Below are positions 47,221-55,292 of a stretch of DNA of 55,292 bases, in pieces. The position numbers were made by a program, and so were the translations under genes. The notes beneath the pieces are model-generated. The model did no database searches. It was not told where the DNA came from and saw only the letters and a list, made by a program, of their open reading frames with translations. Every line of letters begins with the position of its first letter. Within the stretch, counting starts at the first letter, position 1. The stretch lies in NCBI GenBank assembly GCA_016207025.1, contig JACQQM010000110.1, positions 1 through 55,292 on the forward strand. Direction: 5' to 3'. Source of the DNA: Nitrospirota bacterium (lineage in GTDB: Bacteria > Nitrospirota > Nitrospiria > Nitrospirales > Nitrospiraceae).

Positions 47221-47466
47221 GTCACCTCCAACCCACACCTGGAGGCCTGCCATGACGACGTGCTCGTCGCCTGGAAATTGAGCGGGAAGCCGCTGACGAA
47301 AGAGCACGGCGGACCGGCGCGGGTGATCGTCCCGAAGCGCTATGCCTGGAAGGGCGCCAAGTGGGTGAAGGAGATCACGTTTTCCGATCGGGATCAGAAG
47401 GGTTACTGGGAGGTGCGCGGCTACTCCAACACCGCCTTGCCCTGGGAGAACGACCGGTACAGTTGA
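47221..47466 (+). pseudogene. remnant of a molybdopterin-dependent sulfite-oxidase/YedY-like protein
   Basis: 'SNPHLEACHDDVLVAWKLSGKPLTKEHGGPARVIVPKRYAWKGAKWVKEITFSDRDQKGYWEVRGYSNTALPWENDRY' is only the C-terminal part; no upstream catalytic region seen in frame. Confidence 0.75.
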
Positions 47467-47681
47467 TCGCTTACCCGGGCACTCGCATTTCTTGCAGCCC
47501 AGTGTCTGCCTCGCGCTGTCCCCTTCCCCTCTAGGCGTCGCGACTAGGTCTGCACAGGGTCATCTGAATCATCCCTTCGCTCGCGTGTCTCGCCAAGAGA
47601 TCCCTCCAAGAATCAAAGCCACCGAGCTCAGCCACCGTCGCGGCGCACATGGATCTTTCCCCCGTCAAATTTATGCGCTTG

Positions 47682-50600
47682 TTAGAGTGCGATTCGCAGG
47701 GCTTTGAGGCGTGGCTCGGATAGTATGCGGTCAAGGGTGTTCGTGAGTCGGTCGGCGTCCACCTTGCTGAACGTCATCGGTGGCTTGATCTTCAGGACGT
47801 TGTCGAACGGGCCGTCAATACCGGTCAGGACGCCGAGTTGTTTCATGCGCTCCGCCACATAGGACACTTCAGCGGCGGCCGGCTCCAGCGTTTCAGGGTC
47901 CCGGACGAGTTCCACGCCGAGGAAGAGGCCTTCCCCTCGGACATCACCGATCAGTAGGTGCTTCGCCTTTAGGCGGCTAAGCCCGTCTTTCAGATACGCG
48001 CCAACGGTCAAGGCGTTTCTCTGCAACCCTTCCTTCCCGATGACTTCCAGCACGGCGAGCCCGACCGCGCAGGATACCGGGTTTCCGCCGAACGTGTTGA
48101 AATATTCCATCCCGTTGGCGAACGACGCTGCAATCTCGGGAGTCGTCACGACCGCTGCCAACGGATGTCCGTTGCCCATCGGCTTCCCCATGGTCACGAT
48201 GTCGGGCATGATCCCCTGGGTCTGAAAGCCCCAGAAATGCGAGCCGACCCGGCCAAACCCCACCTGGATCTCATCGGCGATGCAGACGCCGCCGGTCTCC
48301 CTGACATACCGGTAGGCCTCCGCGAGATAGCCAGGCGGCAGGACGATCTGCCCACCGCAACTCAACATCGATTCGCAGATGAAGGCCGCGACTCGTCGGC
48401 CGTTTCGTTTGGCCCTCTCAAGGGCCTCCTGGATGTGCTGTGCGTACCGCCGGCCAGCCTCCGGGCGGTCCTTGTACGGTCCGCGGAACCGGTCCGGCAT
48501 CACCACCTTATGGACTTGAGGAGGCGCACCGGCACCGCCGGGGCCGTCGAACTTGTACGGGCTGATGTCGATGAGGGACGTCGTATTTCCGTGGTACGCG
48601 CCGTCAACGACGATGATGTCCGTCGCCTTGGTGTGGGTTCGCGCCATACGCAGGGCGAGTTCATTCGCCTCGCTGCCGGAACACACGAAGTAACAGACGC
48701 GGAGCGGTGCCGGCAGGGTGGCGCACAGACGTTCCGCATACGCCACGAGGTTGTCGTGCAAGTATCGGGTATTCGTATTCAGCACGGCCATCTGTTGCTG
48801 CGCCGCCCGGACGACGGCAGGATGGCAGTGGCCGACATGCGCCACGTTGTTCACGGCATCGAGAAATTCGTGGCCGAGGTGGTCGTACAGATACTGCATC
48901 CAGCCCTGAACAATTTTGAGTGGGGACTCGTACGAGACAGTCAAGTTTCTACCCAGGTGATGCTTCCGCGCCTCTAGAATCCCCTCGGGACTTCGCCCGC
49001 GGGTAGGCTTGAACAGGTGGGGGATCTGCAGGATCAGGTTTGGGTCGGGACACAGGCTGAGCCACAGCGCGCGGTCCTGCGCGGCGCAGACACCAGGGAA
49101 GTTTCCAGACTGATCGAGCAGGTCCGTGATGATCTGGAAATGCAGGTGCGGGGGCCAATCCCCGTTGACGGACGAGTCCCCAATCGCCCCGATCCGGGCG
49201 CCCTTGGCGACCGGTATGCCTTCAGAGAGCCCCTCGAGGGACTCCTTGCTCAGGTGGCCATAGAGCGTGAAGAACTCGCCCGCCCCCCCAATGTCATGCC
49301 GGAGGATGATGGTCGGCCCGTAGTCCTGTGCCTGGGCGTTGTTTGCGAAGCTGTGCACCGTGCCGTCCAGCGGGGCAAACACCGGGGAGGACGGTTCCAT
49401 GAACAGATCGATCCCCAGGTGGACCGTGCGCCAGTCCTCCACGTCGCTGCCGACGGGCCGGTAGCGCTCAGTGGTGTAGCTGCGGCGCGCTTCGTCATAT
49501 CGGCCGACCCCGACGCGGACCCCCGCGGCGCGCATGCGGTCGAACAGCGCCTCGGTGAAGCGGGGCGTGTCGGCGGGATCCCCGACCTCGGCCAGCTCGG
49601 CGCTGCCCGCGCTGAGATCGAAGGCGAAGTACTGGCCTGTCCTGACATCGGGTGCCACCACGGGGCCGAAGGCGGCAGAGTTCGCCTCCAGCCACTGCAC
49701 CACCGTCGTTCGCGGACAGGCGGGCAGCCCGCAGGCGTTGCGGAACGCGTAAGAGAAGAGCCGCGGGCTCACTTGGGCCAGGCGTTCCAGGGCGGCCCAG
49801 GCCGGACCTTCCGACACGGTGAGATAGGCGTTGTCGGGATGGCGCTTCTTCTGAAGAGCCGACATGGCCACGCTGGTGCACAATCGCATGGCGACGAGAT
49901 CGTAGAGCAGCTCCAGCTCCTGCTCCGTCAAGGGATTGACGCGATGGTAGCCGCCGACTACCTGCGCCGCCGCAGCCACCGGATCGTTCTTGCCGAGGAT
50001 CGCGTAGGCGGTGCAGACGGCCAGTTCGAACACGGTGTGCGTCTCGATGAGGTCCCCGAAATCGACCACCCCAGTCACTTCCCCGCCTCGAGACCGGATG
50101 CCGGTGACGAGGACGTTGTAGTCGTTCCCATCGTTGTGAATGACGCTGGCTCCCAGGCGCGGAAGCGCCGGCTCGACGCGCTCCCGGAATCGCTCCGCAA
50201 AGCGCTGCACCAGCGCACGCTGGTGAGGCGTGGCGAGGTGTTCCAGGTGCCGGGCTACGACGTCGCTCGCGTGTTTCAAATCCCAGTGGAGCTTCCGTTT
50301 CAGGGCCGGATGGCCAAAGCTTGCTAGGGCCTGGTCCAGCCGGCCGAAGAACGCGCCGAGGCTGTGGAGCAGGTCCGGGGGATGCGGGCTCACCTCGACC
50401 AGGAGGTGGCCAGGGACGTAGGTGAGGAGCCGGACGAAGTGCACGGAGACATCCGGCCGCCGAACCATCCCGATCGTTTCACCGGTCGTCGTCGCGCGGA
50501 CGCGCGGGCATTGTAGCGACGGAGCCTGACGGGCCAGGTGCTCCAGCACGGCGTTCTGGGCTTCGAGGACTCCCCGAGCCTCTGCCGAATTGGCGATCTT

Positions 50601-50774
50601 GAGTACAAACTCCGGCCCCGATCCGGTCTCGAGCAGAAAATTCTGGTCACGCTCGCTGGGCAGGGGCCGGGCCGTTGCGGTGACGCCGAACAGGTCGCGG
50701 GCCAGCGTGCGGGCCTCGTTCTCAGAAAACTGAGGCACAGGCTGTGTGATGGTCTCCAGACCCTTGTTCGTCAT
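47682..50774 (-). CDS. phosphotransferase(APH)-peptidase M23-class III aminotransferase fusion
   Basis: '[15 protein letters not shown]...VVDFGD' kinase-like; 'PHLHFQI' M23; '[21 protein letters not shown]' class III aminotransferase; start at MTNKGLETI. Confidence 0.92.
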   Translation of the reverse strand: MTNKGLETITQPVPQFSENEARTLARDLFGVTATARPLPSERDQNFLLETGSGPEFVLKIANSAEARGVLEAQNAVLEHLARQAPSLQCPRVRATTTGETIGMVRRPDVSVHFVRLLTYVPGHLLVEVSPHPPDLLHSLGAFFGRLDQALASFGHPALKRKLHWDLKHASDVVARHLEHLATPHQRALVQRFAERFRERVEPALPRLGASVIHNDGNDYNVLVTGIRSRGGEVTGVVDFGDLIETHTVFELAVCTAYAILGKNDPVAAAAQVVGGYHRVNPLTEQELELLYDLVAMRLCTSVAMSALQKKRHPDNAYLTVSEGPAWAALERLAQVSPRLFSYAFRNACGLPACPRTTVVQWLEANSAAFGPVVAPDVRTGQYFAFDLSAGSAELAEVGDPADTPRFTEALFDRMRAAGVRVGVGRYDEARRSYTTERYRPVGSDVEDWRTVHLGIDLFMEPSSPVFAPLDGTVHSFANNAQAQDYGPTIILRHDIGGAGEFFTLYGHLSKESLEGLSEGIPVAKGARIGAIGDSSVNGDWPPHLHFQIITDLLDQSGNFPGVCAAQDRALWLSLCPDPNLILQIPHLFKPTRGRSPEGILEARKHHLGRNLTVSYESPLKIVQGWMQYLYDHLGHEFLDAVNNVAHVGHCHPAVVRAAQQQMAVLNTNTRYLHDNLVAYAERLCATLPAPLRVCYFVCSGSEANELALRMARTHTKATDIIVVDGAYHGNTTSLIDISPYKFDGPGGAGAPPQVHKVVMPDRFRGPYKDRPEAGRRYAQHIQEALERAKRNGRRVAAFICESMLSCGGQIVLPPGYLAEAYRYVRETGGVCIADEIQVGFGRVGSHFWGFQTQGIMPDIVTMGKPMGNGHPLAAVVTTPEIAASFANGMEYFNTFGGNPVSCAVGLAVLEVIGKEGLQRNALTVGAYLKDGLSRLKAKHLLIGDVRGEGLFLGVELVRDPETLEPAAAEVSYVAERMKQLGVLTGIDGPFDNVLKIKPPMTFSKVDADRLTNTLDRILSEPRLKALRIAL

Positions 50775-50891
50775 AGTGGCAAGACCCGAAGACAACCGAA
50801 GCGTCCCCTCACGTTCAGGGGAATCATCCTCTAAACCCGATGGCGACCGCAAGTGCCGCCGCGGCACGTCATGCTTTCGTATAGGACCGGC

Positions 50892-51362
50892 TCAAGCCGT
50901 TCCTACTCCCCGCACGATCTCCGGCGGGAGCATCCAGGCGACCTGCCAGCCTGGCTCTGCTTTGACCAGCGCGACCACGCCTCCCATCTGGAACGTCACA
51001 ACCTCGGACTCTGTCCCGGTCAACACGGAGACCAACCGGGACAGGTGGGGCAAATGTCCCACCAGCATCAGGGGGCGGTCCGCCTGCTCGATCAGCACCT
51101 GGGCCACCGCAGGATCATCGAGGGGGGCCAGTCCTTCGATCTCCTCAACCGAGGCAGGCGCAAGGGACTGCGCGAAGAGTTCAGCGGTCTGTTTGGCACG
51201 AAGCTTCCCAGAATGACAGATCGTGGACACCGTCAGATTCAGCTTTGCAACAGCGGCCGCGACCCGCTGCACCTCGACTCTGCCTTCCTCGGTCAGGGGA
51301 CGGGTCGGGTCCTCCGCTTCGGATGCGGCTTTGCCGTGCTGAACGAGATAGAGCTGGTTCAT
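50892..51362 (-). CDS. sixA: phosphohistidine phosphatase SixA-like
   Basis: 'LYLVQHGKAASEAEDPTRPLTEEGRVEVQRVA', 'ICHSGKLRAKQTAELF', 'LMLVGHLPHLSRLVSVL'. Confidence 0.9.
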   Translation of the reverse strand: MNQLYLVQHGKAASEAEDPTRPLTEEGRVEVQRVAAAVAKLNLTVSTICHSGKLRAKQTAELFAQSLAPASVEEIEGLAPLDDPAVAQVLIEQADRPLMLVGHLPHLSRLVSVLTGTESEVVTFQMGGVVALVKAEPGWQVAWMLPPEIVRGVGTA

Positions 51363-51619
51363 CGCTCCGCCTGCAGGCTAGGGTCTCCAGTCTCCGAGCG
51401 GCACATTCTAGCTGCTCCGACACCATCGTACCAGCCTCAAGTCATTCCCCACGACGCTTGGTTTCCCGGTCTGTTTCGCGTAGCATGAAGGAAACTCCTA
51501 AGGCCCGGCAAATCCCCATCGCGTGACCGTGAGTCCAGCCTGATGCGCGAAGCGACGGATGGTGGATGATGATGATAAGGAGGACTGGGAGGAAGCTCAG
51601 ACGAAAGGAGGATGAAGCG

Positions 51620-51916
51620 ATGTCTACCTTTGCATTACTTACCAAGCTCGCGCCAGACGAAGCGCGCGATCCGCGAGTCCGAGAAGAGCACGGGAGGCAG
51701 TGGATGACCAAGGTCAAGGCCAAGTGTCCCGGCGTGAAGTGGCTCTCACATTATCTTGTTCTTGGTCCCCACGACTTCCTGGACCTCTACGAGGCGGCGA
51801 ACGAAGAGGAGGCGGCGAAAGTCGCCATGATCAGCCTCTCGCTTGGGGCGCTCTCTGCCGAGACCTGGACGCTCCTCCCGTATCAACGCTACCTCCAGCT
51901 TGCCAAGGAAATGTAA
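51620..51916 (+). CDS. GYD-domain-like protein
   Basis: 98 aa 'TFALLTKLAPDEARDP...VKAKCPGVKWLSHYLVLGPHDFLDLYEAANEEEAAKVAMISLSLGALSAETWTLLPYQRY'; RBS AAAGGAGGATGAAGCG. Confidence 0.85.
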   Translation: MSTFALLTKLAPDEARDPRVREEHGRQWMTKVKAKCPGVKWLSHYLVLGPHDFLDLYEAANEEEAAKVAMISLSLGALSAETWTLLPYQRYLQLAKEM

Positions 51917-52112
51917 GGCAACCCTCCGGTTTCGGGTGCACCGGTGACAGCACCCACGAGCTGTCCGAGACCGCGCAGCTTGAAGAGCGGCTGAGGAGCT
52001 GAACGAAATGAGAGGATCGAAGAAGGCCAGGTTAACTTTCAATTTGATCAATATTGCAGATAGGAGCTACGATAAAGAGGTTCGTTCTTAACCCTATTCA
52101 AGGAGGGTTGCC

Positions 52113-52574
52113 ATGGGACAAATCAATTGGAACCGAGTGCTTCTCGGAGGGATCGTCGCGGGGCTCATCATTGATGTGATCCAGTGGCTGCTTCACGGCC
52201 TGGTGCTCGGTTCGGAATGGCGTCAGGTCATGCAGGCACTGGGCAAGCCCCTTGAAGAAAACATGGGCAGGATCCTGTTCTACGTGGTGCTGGGGCTTGT
52301 GTACGGGATTCTGGCGATCGGGACGTACGCGGCGATTCGTCCACGATTCGGAGCCGGCCCGAAGACCGCGCTGTACGCGGGCCTCGGCGTCTGGCTCCTG
52401 GGGTATTGCCTGCCGACCCTCACCTGGGTTCCCATGGGGTTGTTCCCTCGACGCCTGGTGGCCATCGCGATGGTGGTCGGATTGGTAGAAATCCTGCTCG
52501 CCACCATGGCGGGTGCTTGGCTCTATCAAGAGCCGGCGCGAGGAGCGGAAACCGCCGCCCGGCGGGCGGCTTAA
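52113..52574 (+). CDS. membrane protein, hypothetical
   Basis: 153 aa, four hydrophobic segments, RBS AAGGAGG before the ATG. Confidence 0.8.
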   Translation: MGQINWNRVLLGGIVAGLIIDVIQWLLHGLVLGSEWRQVMQALGKPLEENMGRILFYVVLGLVYGILAIGTYAAIRPRFGAGPKTALYAGLGVWLLGYCLPTLTWVPMGLFPRRLVAIAMVVGLVEILLATMAGAWLYQEPARGAETAARRAA

Positions 52575-53199
52575 GTAAGCCCGGACTGCAGGAGCGGTCA
52601 TTGTTCCTGCTTCCTTTTTGCCGGCGAGATTTGCATTTCCGTCGTCCCTTGCTGAGCTAACCAGCAAGGGCGAGTAGGAGGGACAGCCAGATATAGTACC
52701 GTGGCCGAGCCTTGCTCCAGGCGTTTGCCTGCTTGGGCTCCGCAATTCCCTTGGTCATCTTGCCCCTCTCTGTTCAGCAAATGCTGGCCTTTAACTCTCC
52801 CTTTACCCTTCCAGAACGATAGCTCACAGTCTGGGTCATGTTTTCTGTTCGGCCCTAGCCGTCCGCTCACTCGCAAAGCCGGAAAAGCTGACCATCTCAG
52901 AAATTCAAGACCAAGCACCGGGCTACAAGCCGCAATTCAGGCGAACCCGAACATTTTTGAACTAATTCAGAGGACTTGACTTCAACCAACGCTGCACTGA
53001 GCTCAACGTAATTGCGAGTTTTAATAGGGAATTCCGTGATAGCTCCTGATTTGCCGGGATGGCATGCGCCATGCACAACCTGACGTTGCTCCCGCACGTC
53101 AGACTCAGACCGCGGTTGAGCCATCGCAGCCCCTGAAGCTGATGGGGCTCCAACCCTTGGCCTCGCAGCACGCGTGGGCGCCAATATTGAGGTCCGCGC

Positions 53200-53856
53200 A
53201 TGAGCGCCATCCGTCGCTCTCTCGCTCCCTCCTTGCTTCTCAGTTTAGCGCTCACCATGCTTGCCCAGGCTCCGAGCGGGGCAGAAGAGATGACCGTGAT
53301 CGCGGTAGCCCCACGGGTAGGCGAAGGCGGTGACTCTCCTTTGCGTGCCCAGGCTCTCGGCAGTAGAGAAGGGATGACCTTGATCAGGGTAGGCCCCCGA
53401 GTAGGCATCGGCGGCGACTCTCCTCTAGGCGAGGAGCAAAAGGCAAACTTCCAGCAGTATGACGTCGCCGCGCTCTTTCGGCTCCCTTGGGGAAGGCAGG
53501 AATGGGCCTCCGGCTTGAAATTCGACACGAGACTGCTGACCACTGCAGGGGAGCTTGCCGCGGCAGGGCAAACTAGCGTGATGGCTACCATGGTCCCTCT
53601 CCTTGCCGTGAGTAGCCGGAACGACGGAATATCCGTCGACATAGGGGTCGGCGGGGGACTGTTCAGCAACTACAACTTTGGAGTTCAAAATTTCGGCGGT
53701 CCATTTCAGATCGTTGGCACGGTCGGCATTGGGTTTCATCTGTTCCCTAATTTTCATGCAGGCTATCGGTTTCAACACTTCTCCGACGCGGGTATCTACG
53801 GTCCGACCAGCTTGGGGGCGGATATGCACATACTTGAATTGAGCTACCCTTTTTGA
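53200..53856 (+). CDS. PagL-like lipid A deacylase / acyloxyacyl hydrolase family protein
   Basis: Signal peptide; beta-barrel-like strands; 'FHAGYRFQHFSDAGIYGPTSLGADMHILELSYPF' terminal aromatic. Confidence 0.75.
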   Translation: MSAIRRSLAPSLLLSLALTMLAQAPSGAEEMTVIAVAPRVGEGGDSPLRAQALGSREGMTLIRVGPRVGIGGDSPLGEEQKANFQQYDVAALFRLPWGRQEWASGLKFDTRLLTTAGELAAAGQTSVMATMVPLLAVSSRNDGISVDIGVGGGLFSNYNFGVQNFGGPFQIVGTVGIGFHLFPNFHAGYRFQHFSDAGIYGPTSLGADMHILELSYPF

Positions 53857-54068
53857 CGCAGCTACACTTCAAGCCTGGTTTCGCAAACTCTTCGCCGAGC
53901 CGCTCCCAATACGGACCAACCGAAATGAAGGTCATCGCCCCATTCATCAGAACCTCCACGCTGCCATCCCTGGCCCGGGCGCGTGGCGTCTGAGTTTCGG
54001 CCACTCGGGCGGCCTAAGGGCTATGGGAGTGCTACAATAGCAGCCAGCAGACAGGAGAAGTCGGAACT

Positions 54069-55292
54069 ATGGCTGACGCTCGAGCACACGGGAAACGATC
54101 AGGCGAGCGGCACTGGGTGAGCTGGGTGCCCTTTGGGCTACACCAGCAGCATCCGAACAACTACAAGGACATCCTCGACGCGGTCTGGGAAAACCGTGAC
54201 AACCTCGGGTATGCCTACCGGATTCTGCGTGACGGTTGTTGTGACGGGTGCTCGCTCGGCACGACGGGCATGCACGACTGGACGATGAAGGATGTGCACC
54301 TGTGCTGGGTGCGGTTGCAATTACTGCGGCTCAACACGATGCCGGCCATGAACTGGCATCTGCTCGAAGATATAACACCGCTGCGCCACATGACCGGGAA
54401 AGCGCTCCGGAACCTCGGGCGCCTGTGCGTGCCGATGACCCGGCGTCGCGGGGACACAGGTTTCCGGCGCGTCTCCTGGGAGGAGGCCATCCGGCTCATC
54501 GCCGAGCGGATTCGCGCCACCGATCCCCATCGCCTTGGCTGGTTCCTCACCGCCCGCGGCTTGACCAACGAGGCGTACTACGCCCATCAGAAGGTGGCCC
54601 GCTTCATCGGCACCAATCACGTCGATACCAGCGCGCGCGTGTGCCATGCCCCGAGCACCGCGGCGCTCAAAGACACCGTCGGCTGTTCGGCGACCACCTG
54701 CTCCTATACGGATTGGATCGGCAGCGACCTCTTGGTCTTTGTCGGCGCCAACGTCGCCAACAACCAGCCGGTCTCGTTAAAGTACCTCTACTATGCGAAG
54801 AAGGCCGGCACCAAGATCTTCGTGGTCAATCCGTTTGTCGAGCCCGGCATGGAGCGGTACTGGATTCCCTCGGTAGCAGAGAGTGCCCTGTTCGGGACGA
54901 AGCTCGCCGACGCCTTCTTCCACATCCACATCGGCGGCGACATTCCGTTCTTCTACGGCGTGCTCAAGCATCTGGTCGAGCACGACTGGATCGATCGCGG
55001 ATTCATTGCCACCCGGACCGTCGGCTGGGAAGCGCTGGAAACGAAAGTGCGCGCCTTGCCCTGGGAGAGCCTCGAACGCGGGGCGGGCGTGACTCGCCGC
55101 GAGATGTACCGCTTCGCGGAGACCTTCGGTCGTGCCCGCCATGCGATCGTCGTGTGGAGCATGGGTATCACCCAACATCGGTACGGCACCGACAACGTCA
55201 AGGCGATCGTGAACCTGCAACTCGCCCGCGGGAACGTCGGCCGGCCGCATACCGGACTCATGCCGATCCGCGGGCACAGCGGGGTGCAGGGC
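54069..55292 (+). CDS. FdhF/YdeP-family molybdopterin oxidoreductase (truncated by window end)
   Basis: My translation from ATG 54069 stays open for 408 codons to the edge: MADARAHGKRSGERHWVSWVPFGLHQQHPNNYKDILDAVWENRDNLGYAYRILRDGCCDGCSLGTTGMHDW...VCHAPSTAALKDTVGCSATTCSYTDWIGSDLLVFVGANVANNQPVSLKYLYYAKKAGTKIFVVNP; absent from the ORF track because it has no stop. Confidence 0.9.
   Translation, partial: MADARAHGKRSGERHWVSWVPFGLHQQHPNNYKDILDAVWENRDNLGYAYRILRDGCCDGCSLGTTGMHDWTMKDVHLCWVRLQLLRLNTMPAMNWHLLEDITPLRHMTGKALRNLGRLCVPMTRRRGDTGFRRVSWEEAIRLIAERIRATDPHRLGWFLTARGLTNEAYYAHQKVARFIGTNHVDTSARVCHAPSTAALKDTVGCSATTCSYTDWIGSDLLVFVGANVANNQPVSLKYLYYAKKAGTKIFVVNPFVEPGMERYWIPSVAESALFGTKLADAFFHIHIGGDIPFFYGVLKHLVEHDWIDRGFIATRTVGWEALETKVRALPWESLERGAGVTRREMYRFAETFGRARHAIVVWSMGITQHRYGTDNVKAIVNLQLARGNVGRPHTGLMPIRGHSGVQG

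Noticed and set aside
49017-50327. 436 aa plus-strand ORF
   Set aside because: Antisense to the kinase-M23-aminotransferase fusion.
1-55292. tRNA/rRNA genes
   Set aside because: No T-loop/acceptor patterns or rRNA-like blocks noticed by eye; a tRNAscan-SE/Infernal run would be decisive.

Overview
This is a 55.3 kb GC-rich bacterial chromosomal window. Gene style and repertoire suggest a Nitrospirota-like organism, but that is inference only. It is mostly metabolic, regulatory and membrane genes: thiD, prmA, a very long lhr helicase, two hybrid histidine kinases, a DHH-CBS-tRNA nucleotidyltransferase fusion, a three-gene DsrE-like operon, a kinase-M23-aminotransferase fusion, an ECF sigma/anti-sigma pair, a sulfite-oxidase-like molybdoenzyme, and an FdhF-like molybdoenzyme running off the right edge. 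The most unusual region is ~1.3-4.9 kb. There an island of toxin-antitoxin-like small genes is punctuated by three copies of the same ~150 bp 5' end of thiD: two stubs and the intact gene, about 0.7 kb apart, each interval carrying a different TA-like pair. This looks like serial cassette accretion at codon ~51 of thiD, with each newcomer supplying a replacement 5' end. Other notable signals are in-frame palindromic or tandem mini-repeat insertions in lhr, a family of degenerate short-period hairpin repeats with locus-specific sequence but shared architecture, a MITE-like element with ~19 bp inverted ends abutting prmA, and a sigma-54-type promoter ahead of a membrane protein/VWA-like lipoprotein pair. 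I saw no rRNA, tRNA, CRISPR array, transposase or integrase. All identity values are hand counts.
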